Below, in pieces: positions 27,350 to 34,869 of a stretch of DNA of 64,000 bases. The first letter of the stretch is position 1, and each line of letters begins with the position of its first letter. Under the pieces are notes generated by a model. That model had not been told where the DNA came from. It ran no database searches and saw only the letters and a list, made by a program, of their open reading frames with translations. A program made the translations under genes and the position numbers. The stretch comes from Mesorhizobium sp. C432A (GTDB lineage: Bacteria > Pseudomonadota > Alphaproteobacteria > Rhizobiales > Rhizobiaceae): assembly GCF_030323145.1 (NCBI RefSeq), contig NZ_CP100470.1:2955001-3019000 (forward strand), read 5' to 3'.

Positions 27350-28522
27350 CTATGCACTCCTGCGAAGGGGCACGACCTTCTTGCGTTGGTAGGCGCGCTC
27401 AATGTGAGCTGCCATGGCATTCCATGTCCGTTCCCAGGACATGTCCGCAAGATAGGCATCGACTTGCTGCAGGAGCATCTGACGCGGTCGCGAAAGGACG
27501 GAGCGCAGCTTGATTTCCAGATCGTCACAGTCGGCGATTTCCACCAGCCCGGCAGCACCGTAACTGCGCACCACGTCGACGATTGCCGTCGAGATCACCG
27601 GCAGACCCGCCGCGAGAAATTCCGGCGTCTTGGTCGGGCTGATGAAACGCGTCGCCTCGTTGAGGGCAAACGGCATCCATCCGGCGTCCCAATGGCGCAA
27701 ATAGTCGGGCAGATCGCAGTAGGCTTTCGGGCCAAGCCAATGCAGGTTTTCGGCTTGCGGCAGGCTTGCAGGGTCGATCTTGACAACCGGACCGAGCATG
27801 ACGAAATGCACGTCCGGCATTGTCTTTGCCGCTAGCGCCACGAGATCGACGTCCAGCCGCTCGTCGATGACGCCGAAATATCCAACCCTCGGGGAAGGAA
27901 TGCCCGCCTGGTCGGCTGGGTCCCTTCCTGGCCGTCTTGCGGTGTGAAAGTGCCTCACATCGATGCTGCTCGGAAATGGAAAGATGGCGGGATGGAGGTG
28001 ACGCTTGGTCTCGAACAAGCTTAGACCACCGGTGAAAACCAGATCCGCGCGGCGCAGAAGCGCCTTTTCCATCTGGCCCAGCTCGGGGGGCGCATTCCTG
28101 AACGCAGAGAGTTCGTCCATGCAGTCATAGACGCATATGTCTGGGTCGAGGAATTCCGTAAAGCGAAGAGCCATTGGGGTGTAGTACCAGGCGATCAGCC
28201 GGCTATGCGGCATAGAAGCGATGGTCTGCTGCACAAATCTCCGCTGGACGGCATCTGCTTTCGCGGCCGACGTGCCAAGCGGCAGCACTGGTGTGACAAT
28301 CAGAATGTTTTCCGATGCCACGCTCGTCCGCATCAGCGGCTGCGGCAATTCTTCGAAAACGGGTTCTTCAAAGTAGACCACTCGCTGCTGAGCGGATGCG
28401 AGAGTGAGGAGATGCTGCGGACGCTGGTGAACAAAATTCCATCGTAAGTGGGAGAAGCAAACCAGTATATTTTCGCGACGAACATATTGACTGCCGGTTA
28501 CCCCGCCAAAGGCCGCTTCCAT
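27350..28522 (-). CDS. Glycosyltransferase, GT-B/family 1-like
   Basis: About 390 residues. The N-terminal half opens with NILVCFSHLRWNFVHQRPQHLL, typical of rhizobial GT-B enzymes paired with Glf. The C-terminal half has GYFGVIDERLDVDLV and the acceptor/nucleotide loop FISPTKTPEFLAAGLPVIST. Acceptor and donor unknown; a galactofuranosyl or related transfer is inferred from glf. ATG 28522 has GGGAG at seven nt; ATG 28528 is closer to that signal. First gene of the operon, with an EcfG-type site 86 nt upstream. Confidence 0.85.
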   Translation of the reverse strand: MEAAFGGVTGSQYVRRENILVCFSHLRWNFVHQRPQHLLTLASAQQRVVYFEEPVFEELPQPLMRTSVASENILIVTPVLPLGTSAAKADAVQRRFVQQTIASMPHSRLIAWYYTPMALRFTEFLDPDICVYDCMDELSAFRNAPPELGQMEKALLRRADLVFTGGLSLFETKRHLHPAIFPFPSSIDVRHFHTARRPGRDPADQAGIPSPRVGYFGVIDERLDVDLVALAAKTMPDVHFVMLGPVVKIDPASLPQAENLHWLGPKAYCDLPDYLRHWDAGWMPFALNEATRFISPTKTPEFLAAGLPVISTAIVDVVRSYGAAGLVEIADCDDLEIKLRSVLSRPRQMLLQQVDAYLADMSWERTWNAMAAHIERAYQRKKVVPLRRSA

Positions 28523-28607
28523 TGACATACTCCCTCTGTGACACTATTTATGTTACGATTAACATTTGTTAATCGCGAATGGAGAGAACTACTTAGTTCC
28601 AGCTCCT

Positions 28608-28632
28608 AACTTTCGATCAGGTGAGTTGTTCC
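28608..28632 (-). promoter_or_regulatory. EcfG-type promoter for the glycosyltransferase-glf-DUF892 operon
   Basis: GGAAC-N17-GTT on the minus strand, 86 nt upstream of ATG 28522. The rest of 28633-28875 shows no gene. Confidence 0.75.
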
Positions 28633-28875
28633 AACTGAAATGAAGAAGGCCCGGTCGCCCGCTTGGTCCACGCACGAAGCGGGATCTGGTTGCGGAGGCG
28701 AGGGCGGCTGTCGGGACCCGGCCGCCACTGAAAGCGTGGTTGAACGACGAATGCTGGTGGACAGCGGCATTGCCGTATTTGCGTTCAACTCGTTGGCTAT
28801 AGAATGTGCCTAACATCAATGATTCGCCTGTATCTCTGCGCGTCTCCGACTGCCGAGGCGAATTCCGGGGCTGAC

Positions 28876-29793
28876 ATGAACATCAACTTTGAAACCAACG
28901 TTTTTCCACTGTTTCATCCGCAAAGCGTGGATGATCTCAAGGACCCGTGTCCTGTCTTCGATGGCCGTGTCTGGCACGTCTTCGGGTCAAGCGGCACGGT
29001 CACCACCGAGACGTGGAGAATCTTGCATGCCACGGCGCCCGATCTTTATGGGCCGTGGGCCGAGCATGATCCGATCGAACTTCCAATCAACGGCACTGGT
29101 GTTGCGGCTCCCGGTGTGACCCACGAGTGCGGCGTCTTCCACATGTTCATTCAGACGGAATTCATGAAGTCGGGTGGCCGTTGCGAGCATGCGGTTTCCA
29201 ACGACGGGTTCCATTGGGTAGTCCTCAGTCCGGCCATTCTGGCCATCCCGGACACGGAAGAGGACGGCATTTACGATCCGCATCCAGCAGTCATTGGCGG
29301 TGGGCGCTACCTGGTTTATTCGGCTATGCCAAAATTCACCAGGGTGCCTCAGCCCGACATCTATCTGGCACGTAGCCAGTCCGACTCGTGGTTCGGTCCG
29401 TGGAAGCGGATCGGCAAAATCCTCGACCACAACGATGTTCCCCACCATAACACCAGAGATGATCCCGACTACGAATGGGGCATTGAGGGCGCGCAACTGA
29501 TCGAGCTGCCGGACGGCCGGGTGCTTCTCAACGCCACTTGCTTTCTTCCGAATGGCCTTCGGGGAAACCGGCAACGGGTGTTTTTTGCCATCGCCGACGA
29601 GGTCAGCGGGCCTTACGTTTCGATCGGCCCGGTGCTGGAGCCAGGTCAACCGGGCGAGAACGGCCACTCGACAGTGATGATCGATGGCAGTCAGCTTTCA
29701 CTGTTCTACCAGAGCCGGGTTGCCACAACCGATCACCGATGGCGCTATGGTTTAGCCAGATGCGACGTCGCTCTCTTTTCAAAGGTCGCGTAA
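28876..29793 (+). CDS. Five-bladed beta-propeller glycosidase-like protein
   Basis: 305 residues rich in aromatic beta strands, with repeated blade motifs (DPCPVFDGRVWHVFGS, YDPHPAVIGGGRYLVYSA, IEGAQLIELPDGRVLLNA, ENGHSTVMIDG) as in GH43/GH32/GH130-type propellers. Acidic residues at blade starts (Asp in DPCP, Asp in YDPHP, Glu in IEGAQ) are in the usual catalytic positions. No signal peptide. ATG 28876 follows a GGGG run; an upstream in-frame ATG (28804) lacks a ribosome site. No EcfG-like site found on this strand. Exact substrate unknown. Confidence 0.7.
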   Translation: MNINFETNVFPLFHPQSVDDLKDPCPVFDGRVWHVFGSSGTVTTETWRILHATAPDLYGPWAEHDPIELPINGTGVAAPGVTHECGVFHMFIQTEFMKSGGRCEHAVSNDGFHWVVLSPAILAIPDTEEDGIYDPHPAVIGGGRYLVYSAMPKFTRVPQPDIYLARSQSDSWFGPWKRIGKILDHNDVPHHNTRDDPDYEWGIEGAQLIELPDGRVLLNATCFLPNGLRGNRQRVFFAIADEVSGPYVSIGPVLEPGQPGENGHSTVMIDGSQLSLFYQSRVATTDHRWRYGLARCDVALFSKVA

Positions 29794-30083
29794 TTTCCAG
29801 GCTGCCATTAGCGCCTTCAGGCGGATGCGCGTCATGCGGCCATGAAACTCCTGAGGGTTGAAGGTGATCCGCGTCGGTGACGGCAAGTAAAGTGTCATCC
29901 GACGCAGTAGGAGACACGACATGGCCGATGCGGATTGACGATTGCCGCGATCGCACTTGGCGGGCGGCAAGTCGGGAAGGCCGGCCCTAACTCTGTCGCT
30001 TTTAGCGAAATGACTTGAGCCGTTCGTCAATTTTCTCCGTGGCATTGATGACACCGCCAGATGCCCTGCCAATGAGCTCATAG
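29794..30083. other. Gap without a recognisable gene
   Basis: About 290 nt between the propeller protein and the 58-aa protein. Frames here lack ribosome sites and familiar motifs. Confidence 0.45.
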
Positions 30084-30260
30084 CTATTTCTTCGGTCCCT
30101 TGACAGGGAATGTCGCGTCGCCGTCTTTTTTGCCGGAGATCACCCGCGGATCGGCGCTGGCGACGCCATCGCTTCCGCCGCCCTTGTGGTCCTTTTCCGA
30201 CTGACCCTTTGCGTCCTGCTCGGGTGTCCGTTTTGATGTTCGAAGCGTCTTGTCCGCCAT
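30084..30260 (-). CDS. Small hydrophilic protein of unknown function (58 aa)
   Basis: Starts MADKTLRTSKRTPEQDAKG and is Lys/Asp/Gly-rich, probably disordered. No family recognised. The start at 30260 has GAGG upstream; ATG 30263 is the alternative. The exact EcfG-type site 24 nt upstream makes a real stress-induced gene likely. Divergent from the PPOX gene. Confidence 0.6.
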   Translation of the reverse strand: MADKTLRTSKRTPEQDAKGQSEKDHKGGGSDGVASADPRVISGKKDGDATFPVKGPKK

Positions 30261-30283
30261 CATGGCCTCGCGTTTGCCATCCA

Positions 30284-30308
30284 AACTTCCGGCAATTTCG
30301 AAAGTTCC
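30284..30308 (-). promoter_or_regulatory. EcfG-type promoter for the 58-aa hydrophilic protein
   Basis: GGAAC-N17-GTT on the minus strand, 24 nt upstream of the start; back to back with 30344. Confidence 0.8.
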
Positions 30309-30343
30309 ACCGCCGCTTAGCAGGTCGAAGGAACCAGTGAGTT

Positions 30344-30368
30344 GGAACGTCGTGGCGGGACGTGAGTT
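30344..30368 (+). promoter_or_regulatory. EcfG-type promoter for PPOX-cupin
   Basis: GGAAC-N17-GTT on the plus strand, 36 nt before ATG 30404. Confidence 0.8.
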
Positions 30369-30403
30369 GTCAGCAAGGATATTCACCCGCAGGAGGACAT
30401 CTT

Positions 30404-30913
30404 ATGGCTAACCCCCGAGAGCAGCAGACGGACCTCACGCCCGCCGAGGCAACAGACCGCATCTGGGAACTCGCCGAAAACATCGACGTCTGCATGTTCG
30501 TGACCTGGGACGGCGAGTACAATCGAGCCCGTCCGCTATCTGCGCGTGTGGTCCGTGAGGAAAACGCCATATACTTCCTCGTCAATGACGACAGCGCCAA
30601 GAGCAAGCAGCTGTCGACCTATCCAAAGGTCACATTGGCCTGGAGTGACAACAGCCACTACAAATACGTCACGATGTCAGGCCCGGCCACAGTGACAAAT
30701 GACAGGGAAAAGATCGCCGAGCTCTGGGAGAAAACTGACTCAGCCTGGTGGGATAATGCCGATGATCCCGAGATTCGTCTGATAACGGTGAAACCCGAGG
30801 AAGGCGAATTGTGGGACAGCCCGGGGCTAATGATGGCTACCGCAACGATGGTGTTTGCGGCCGTTACCGGCGCCAAGCCGAATGTGGGCGACAACGCAAA
30901 GGTCGAGCTCTGA
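30404..30913 (+). CDS. Pyridoxamine 5'-phosphate oxidase-like protein (general stress protein 26 type)
   Basis: 169 residues of the split-barrel flavin-binding fold seen in general stress protein 26: MFVTWDGEYNRARPLSARVV, IYFLVNDDSAKSKQL, VTLAWSDNSHYKYVTMSGPA and the Trp-rich SAWWDNADDPEIRLITV. Likely binds FMN or F420-like cofactors; the reaction is unknown. ATG 30404 has a perfect AGGAGG. Followed 40 nt later by the cupin gene. Confidence 0.88.
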   Translation: MANPREQQTDLTPAEATDRIWELAENIDVCMFVTWDGEYNRARPLSARVVREENAIYFLVNDDSAKSKQLSTYPKVTLAWSDNSHYKYVTMSGPATVTNDREKIAELWEKTDSAWWDNADDPEIRLITVKPEEGELWDSPGLMMATATMVFAAVTGAKPNVGDNAKVEL

Positions 30914-30953
30914 GCGAGCGGCTAAACTAACCTCTGCTTTAGAGGCAGCGTCG

Positions 30954-31553
30954 ATGAGCATTTTGGAAACCAGCAAGAAATTGATCGAGAACGTCACCGG
31001 TTTCGCAAGACCGCGCAAGCAAGCTGTCGCCGGATTTGTGAGGCAGCGAAAGTCGAATGAGTTCTGGTTCAAGGATGATGGACTTGTACCCAATAATCCA
31101 GCATGGCCGCTCGTCGTTTATCGAGGCGCCGTCGAATTGCCCGAAGGACTTGATCCAGCAGCCGTCATGGAGGTGCTTTTCGATGCAAACGGATGGGGCG
31201 ATAGCTGGCGAAACGGCATCTATGATTACGTTCACTATCATTCGCAAATACACGAGGTTCTGGGCATTGCCCGCGGAAATGCTGAAGTCCGGTTTGGGGG
31301 CAAGAAAGGACGAACGCTGTCGCTGAAGGCTGGCGACGTCGCGGTCCTCCCGGCAGGCACCGGGCACCAATGCCTCTCGGCATCCGATGATTTTTTGGTT
31401 GTCGGCGCGTATCCTCCGTTTGGGACTTATGACGAATGTAGGAGCAAGGATCAGCATAGCGATGCGCTCGCAACCATCCCCAAGGTGGGGCGTCCGCGCA
31501 AGGATCCTGCATATGGTAGCCAAGGTCCGCTTCTGAAAAGTTGGAAGCGCTAA
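30954..31553 (+). CDS. Cupin-domain protein (YjlB-like)
   Basis: 199 residues. The central cupin barrel has motif 1 YHYHSQIHEVLGIARG (the HxH and Glu ligands) and motif 2 GDVAVLPAGTGHQCLS. The pattern matches the YjlB family, of unknown function. ATG 30954 has GAGG about 8 nt upstream. Probably co-transcribed with the PPOX gene. Its stop codon abuts the repeat at 31555. Confidence 0.82.
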   Translation: MSILETSKKLIENVTGFARPRKQAVAGFVRQRKSNEFWFKDDGLVPNNPAWPLVVYRGAVELPEGLDPAAVMEVLFDANGWGDSWRNGIYDYVHYHSQIHEVLGIARGNAEVRFGGKKGRTLSLKAGDVAVLPAGTGHQCLSASDDFLVVGAYPPFGTYDECRSKDQHSDALATIPKVGRPRKDPAYGSQGPLLKSWKR

Positions 31554-31554
31554 T

Positions 31555-31601
31555 GCATGTCGCTCAAAAGTGGCTCCGGTTTTGAGACGACGAGATGCAT
31601 A
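31555..31601. repeat. Mesorhizobium-type inverted intergenic repeat, copy 2
   Basis: Same architecture as 14060: TGCATGTCG outer arm (one mismatch in the right arm), CTCAAAA/TTTTGAG inner arms, loop GTGGCTCCGG. Directly follows the cupin stop codon and could terminate that operon. Confidence 0.75.
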
Positions 31602-31653
31602 AAACAAAGACCCAAAGCGCGCGTTTTCTGAGTCCGTTCAAACGCGACGCGCT

Positions 31654-31950
31654 TTAGTCGTCGGGGTCGAAAGCCTTGGCAACTGCGTCTTTCTCAGCCT
31701 GCGGCAGGACTGTCATTGTGAGAATGAAGGCTGACAGCAGGAGACAGACGCCATTCGTGATTATGATCGGCCACTCTGCCTTCATGATGCCGAAGGCCAG
31801 CCACAAGGCGAAGCCCAACACAGTGATGGCATACATCGGTGCGGAGATGCCGCTTGTCTCTCGTGTCCTGATGATTTTCCAGGCTTGCGGGGTGAAACTG
31901 CTCATCGAGCAGACGGTCGCGAGATAGCCGATGAGCGTGACTGTCTGCAT
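31654..31950 (-). CDS. SemiSWEET-type sugar transporter
   Basis: 98 residues with three membrane helices and the PQ-loop motif Pro21-Gln22 (SFTPQAWKIIRTRETSGIS), the SemiSWEET half-transporter pattern; it would work as a dimer to pass small sugars. It lies 15 nt after the SHOCT-like gene, same strand, probably one operon. Confidence 0.88.
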   Translation of the reverse strand: MQTVTLIGYLATVCSMSSFTPQAWKIIRTRETSGISAPMYAITVLGFALWLAFGIMKAEWPIIITNGVCLLLSAFILTMTVLPQAEKDAVAKAFDPDD

Positions 31951-31965
31951 TGAAGCGGCCCTGAC

Positions 31966-32529
31966 CTACGTCGCAGATACGCGCTTGAGATCAGATACGC
32001 GGACCACGCCGTGCTGGCTGACAAAGGTCAGGGTGGAGTCCGTGCTCTGGCTCTGCGAAACACCGGATATGCGATGGTCGCCTGTGTCATAAATCTCCAT
32101 CTTTCCATGATCGTCGATGACCAGGCGGCTTTGCTCAGGAAACGCTGCGTAGCGCATATTGTTTTGAGAACCAGCGGCAGACGGGCTCCCAAACTCCTCA
32201 GGCCACCATGAGCCGGCGTGGGCCATAGCTGCAGAACGATAGCTCGTGTCGTCGCGTTGTGGCTTGGCGGGATGATCGCGCAGGTAGGCCGAGAGCTCCG
32301 CCGCGATAGTGTTGAGCTTCGCCTTGAGGCTGTCATCGAACATGTCGCCGACCATCGTCAGGCCGGAGGACCATTGTGACATTCCTCCGAAGTCGACGTG
32401 GCTGAACTGGGCCATGGTTCCACCACCACGCCGCAACGCCTCAAGGACAGCCATGACAGCGCCATCAGTGACGCCATGCTGGCGTGCAAGGCGCGCAATC
32501 AGTTCAGCTTCCTTTTGAGTGTTTGTCAT
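31966..32529 (-). CDS. SHOCT-like protein of unknown function
   Basis: 187 residues. The N-terminal helix pair (ELIARLARQHGVTDGAVMAVLEALRRGGGTMAQFSH) resembles short C-terminal-type (SHOCT) oligomerisation segments; the rest is polar, with GGMSQWSSGLTMVGDMFDD and a Ser/Thr-rich end. Related to widespread rhizobial hypothetical proteins; no enzyme motif. Start at 32529 or 32532. No EcfG-like site was found upstream. Confidence 0.65.
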   Translation of the reverse strand: MTNTQKEAELIARLARQHGVTDGAVMAVLEALRRGGGTMAQFSHVDFGGMSQWSSGLTMVGDMFDDSLKAKLNTIAAELSAYLRDHPAKPQRDDTSYRSAAMAHAGSWWPEEFGSPSAAGSQNNMRYAAFPEQSRLVIDDHGKMEIYDTGDHRISGVSQSQSTDSTLTFVSQHGVVRVSDLKRVSAT

Positions 32530-32645
32530 CATTGCGTCCTTTGAATCGCTTGGCGCCGGCAGTCCTCATTGTTGGCGATAGACATGCGGCCAAATCTAAT
32601 CACGAAGGAGCGCCACCAGGTCTTCAGGCTCCTTGCCGAGGAAGC

Positions 32646-33422
32646 TCAATCAAGTTCTATCCAGGCTGGCGCATGATCGCTCGGCTTGTCCCATGCACGC
32701 GTTTCGGCATCTACTCCGGCATTCTTCAGGCGATCCAATAGGGATGAACTCAGCAAGAGATGGTCCATCCGGAGCCCGGAACTCCGATCGTACCCGCCGC
32801 GGTAGGAGAAGTTCCAATAGGTGTAAATTCCCTTTTCTGGATGAATGCGACGGACGGCATCGATCCAGCCCTGAGCAAGCATTTCGGCGTACGCGCTCCG
32901 GCTCTCGGGGAAGTAAACGGCATCGCCAACCCAGCGCCCCGGCATCGCCGCGTCGATCGAGCCTGGAACGACGTTATAGTCGCCGCACAGGATGGTCGGT
33001 GAGCTATCGCCCAGCAGCACCTGGCCATAGGTGATCAAACGTTGGAACCAGCGAAGTTTGTAGTCGAACTTCGGCCCCGGCGCTGGATTGCCATTAGGCA
33101 AATACAGGCAGCCGACAACAAGCCCATTCACATCTGCCTCGATGTAGCGGCTGTGCGAATCGTCGGGATCGCCCGGCAGACCTCGACGACGTTCCAGCGG
33201 CTCAATCCCGCGAGCGAGGATTGCCACGCCATTGTAGGACTTCTGTCCGTGCCAGATTGCGCCATAGCCGGTGTTTCTAATCGCATCGACGGGAAATTTT
33301 TCGTCAGAGGTCTTCAGTTCTTGAAGGCAGACGATGTCATAGCCGGTTTCGCCAAGCCACTTGAGAAGCACTGGCAGTCGGCCGTTGACGCCATTGACGT
33401 TGAAGGTTGCGATGCGGGTCAT
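32646..33422 (-). CDS. xthA: Exodeoxyribonuclease III / AP endonuclease
   Basis: 258 residues of the EEP nuclease fold. Catalytic residues: Asn9 (FNVNG), Glu35 (LQELKT), Asp/Asn in CGDYNVVPG, and the C-terminal SDHAP His. Cuts at abasic sites and trims 3' ends in base excision repair. It follows small genes and the DUF892 gene in one direction, so it could be the last member of the EcfG-controlled group starting at 34493. Confidence 0.92.
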   Translation of the reverse strand: MTRIATFNVNGVNGRLPVLLKWLGETGYDIVCLQELKTSDEKFPVDAIRNTGYGAIWHGQKSYNGVAILARGIEPLERRRGLPGDPDDSHSRYIEADVNGLVVGCLYLPNGNPAPGPKFDYKLRWFQRLITYGQVLLGDSSPTILCGDYNVVPGSIDAAMPGRWVGDAVYFPESRSAYAEMLAQGWIDAVRRIHPEKGIYTYWNFSYRGGYDRSSGLRMDHLLLSSSLLDRLKNAGVDAETRAWDKPSDHAPAWIELD

Positions 33423-33490
33423 CTCGACGATTTAACGTCTTTGCGCCGCTTCGATGCGACATAGGGTCGGTAGCCAAATCTTGCCTTTTG

Positions 33491-33679
33491 TCATCGTCCA
33501 TCTGCATTTTTGCTCGAAGCATTGGTGCTTTGACCGGAAGCAGCGGATGTCTTTGCATCTTTGGAATGCGCGGCAATCGCCGGACCCGCGCCGGTAGCTT
33601 TACGCATATCGCCGCTCCCCTTGCCGTCAGTCGATTTCTTGCTCAACAGTCCTGAGAAATATTTTCCAAAGAAGCCCAT
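33491..33679 (-). CDS. Small low-complexity protein (62 aa)
   Basis: Starts MGFFGKYFSGLLSKKS and continues Ala/Ser/Lys-rich and probably disordered. GGAGAG lies upstream of ATG 33679, which supports translation. No family recognised. Between the DUF892 gene group and xthA, same strand. Confidence 0.5.
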   Translation of the reverse strand: MGFFGKYFSGLLSKKSTDGKGSGDMRKATGAGPAIAAHSKDAKTSAASGQSTNASSKNADGR

Positions 33680-33699
33680 CCGACTCTCCATCTTGGCGC

Positions 33700-33855
33700 T
33701 CATTCGGCGACTTTGCGGGCCCTGAACTCATCTCTGCGCTGTTCTCGCAACTGCCGAGGATCGCTGCGCGAACCACCAAGGGCGCGGCGCCTGACCAGCG
33801 CGGCCGAACACTCAAGCAGGAAACATTCCAGTCCTTTGTAGATATGCGTGACCAT
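33700..33855 (-). CDS. Small basic protein (51 aa)
   Basis: Begins MVTHIYKGLECFLLECSAAL, ends Arg-rich. GGGAG lies nine nt before ATG 33855 (ATG 33864 is the alternative). Function unknown. It starts 63 nt after the DUF892 stop and is probably co-transcribed with it. Confidence 0.5.
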   Translation of the reverse strand: MVTHIYKGLECFLLECSAALVRRRALGGSRSDPRQLREQRRDEFRARKVAE

Positions 33856-33918
33856 GTCCTTCATCTCCCGCGACCGCCTCGGCACATGGGTCGCCGAGGC
33901 GGTTGGGTAGGCGATCAA

Positions 33919-34446
33919 TCAAGCCGCTTTCCGTTCTGCCGCTCGTTCGTTGACGCCGGCTTCACCGAGGGCAGTCAGCGCCTCGTCGGTGGCCTTCTCC
34001 TCCTCAAGTGTCGCATTGAGGAGCGCAACCACGTCATCCTTGCCGAGCGTCGTAGCCCAGGCAATCAGGGTTCCATACCTGGCAATCTCATAGTGCTCCA
34101 CGGCTTGCGCGGCACCGACGAGCCCTGCATCGAGCGAAGTCGAACCCTTGTACTCCTGAAGGATTTCAGATCCTTCCTCCAGGATGCCGTCGATCGCCGG
34201 GCAGGTTTTGCCGCGCGCGGCCGCGCCGAGAATCTCGAAGACCTCCTCCAGACGTTCGACCTGCCCCTCGGTTTCAGCGAGGTGCTTCTCGAATGCTGCC
34301 GCAACTTGCTGTTCGGATGCGCCTTTGGCCATCTTCGGCAAGGCTTTCAGAATTTTCTTCTCGGCATAGTAGATGTCTTTGAGGCCATCGAGGAAAAGGT
34401 CCTCCAGGTCCTTGTTGTTGCCATTGGCTTTCTTGGCAGTGGGCAT
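33919..34446 (-). CDS. DUF892 ferritin-like protein, copy 2 (YciE/YciF type)
   Basis: 175 residues. Four-helix bundle with the family motifs FLDGLKDIYYAEKKILKALPKM, KHLAETEGQVERLEEVFE, CPAIDGILEEGSEI and EHYEIARYGTLIAWA. Lys-rich start and Ala/Glu-rich end. Strongly like the copy at 58958 and less like the one at 25636. The exact EcfG-type site 47 nt upstream fits stress control. Confidence 0.9.
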   Translation of the reverse strand: MPTAKKANGNNKDLEDLFLDGLKDIYYAEKKILKALPKMAKGASEQQVAAAFEKHLAETEGQVERLEEVFEILGAAARGKTCPAIDGILEEGSEILQEYKGSTSLDAGLVGAAQAVEHYEIARYGTLIAWATTLGKDDVVALLNATLEEEKATDEALTALGEAGVNERAAERKAA

Positions 34447-34492
34447 TGTGCCGTCTCCTCTGTTGAAAATTGCCCGTCGCGAGCATTTTCTT

Positions 34493-34517
34493 AACTCGGA
34501 AACCCGAACCCGGTTCC
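34493..34517 (-). promoter_or_regulatory. EcfG-type promoter for DUF892 copy 2 and following genes
   Basis: GGAAC-N17-GTT on the minus strand, 47 nt upstream of ATG 34446. The remaining 34518-34869 shows no convincing gene. Confidence 0.8.
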
Positions 34518-34869
34518 GGGATAATGGAGATATCTAAATTTAAAGGGTCCTGCGCTTCACTGAGAACAACGACCACGTCATTCTCGTCGAAGAGCCGCGG
34601 CGGGGCGCACGCCATCGGGCTCCCGCCAACGGTCGTGCGGTCTGAGGGCCTGGGACTGCAGGAGACGCAAGTACCGCAGCGGCAGCAGAGCAGTCGGGGC
34701 AACGCCTCTCAAGCCTCCTGACCGCTCTGCAGCCGCTTGATTGCTGGCCCTGCTTGCATCCAGGAATTGGGTGATTGGACGCTGCGTATGCAACCAGAAT
34801 ACCTCAGAATGGTTCTAGCTATGATTTGAGCGGGATGGCAGCGAGCGCCGTCCAAAGGTGGCAATTTTT
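34518..34869. other. Divergent intergenic region without a recognisable gene
   Basis: Separates the DUF892 promoter from the phospholipase D-like gene. No exact EcfG-type site faces right, and no hairpin terminator was evident. Confidence 0.45.

Noticed and set aside
29779..30081. 100-codon minus-strand frame after the propeller glycosidase
   Set aside because: No ribosome site, motif or promoter.
34274..34702. 142-codon minus-strand frame over the DUF892 promoter
   Set aside because: The EcfG-type start lies inside it and it overlaps the DUF892 N-terminus in another frame.
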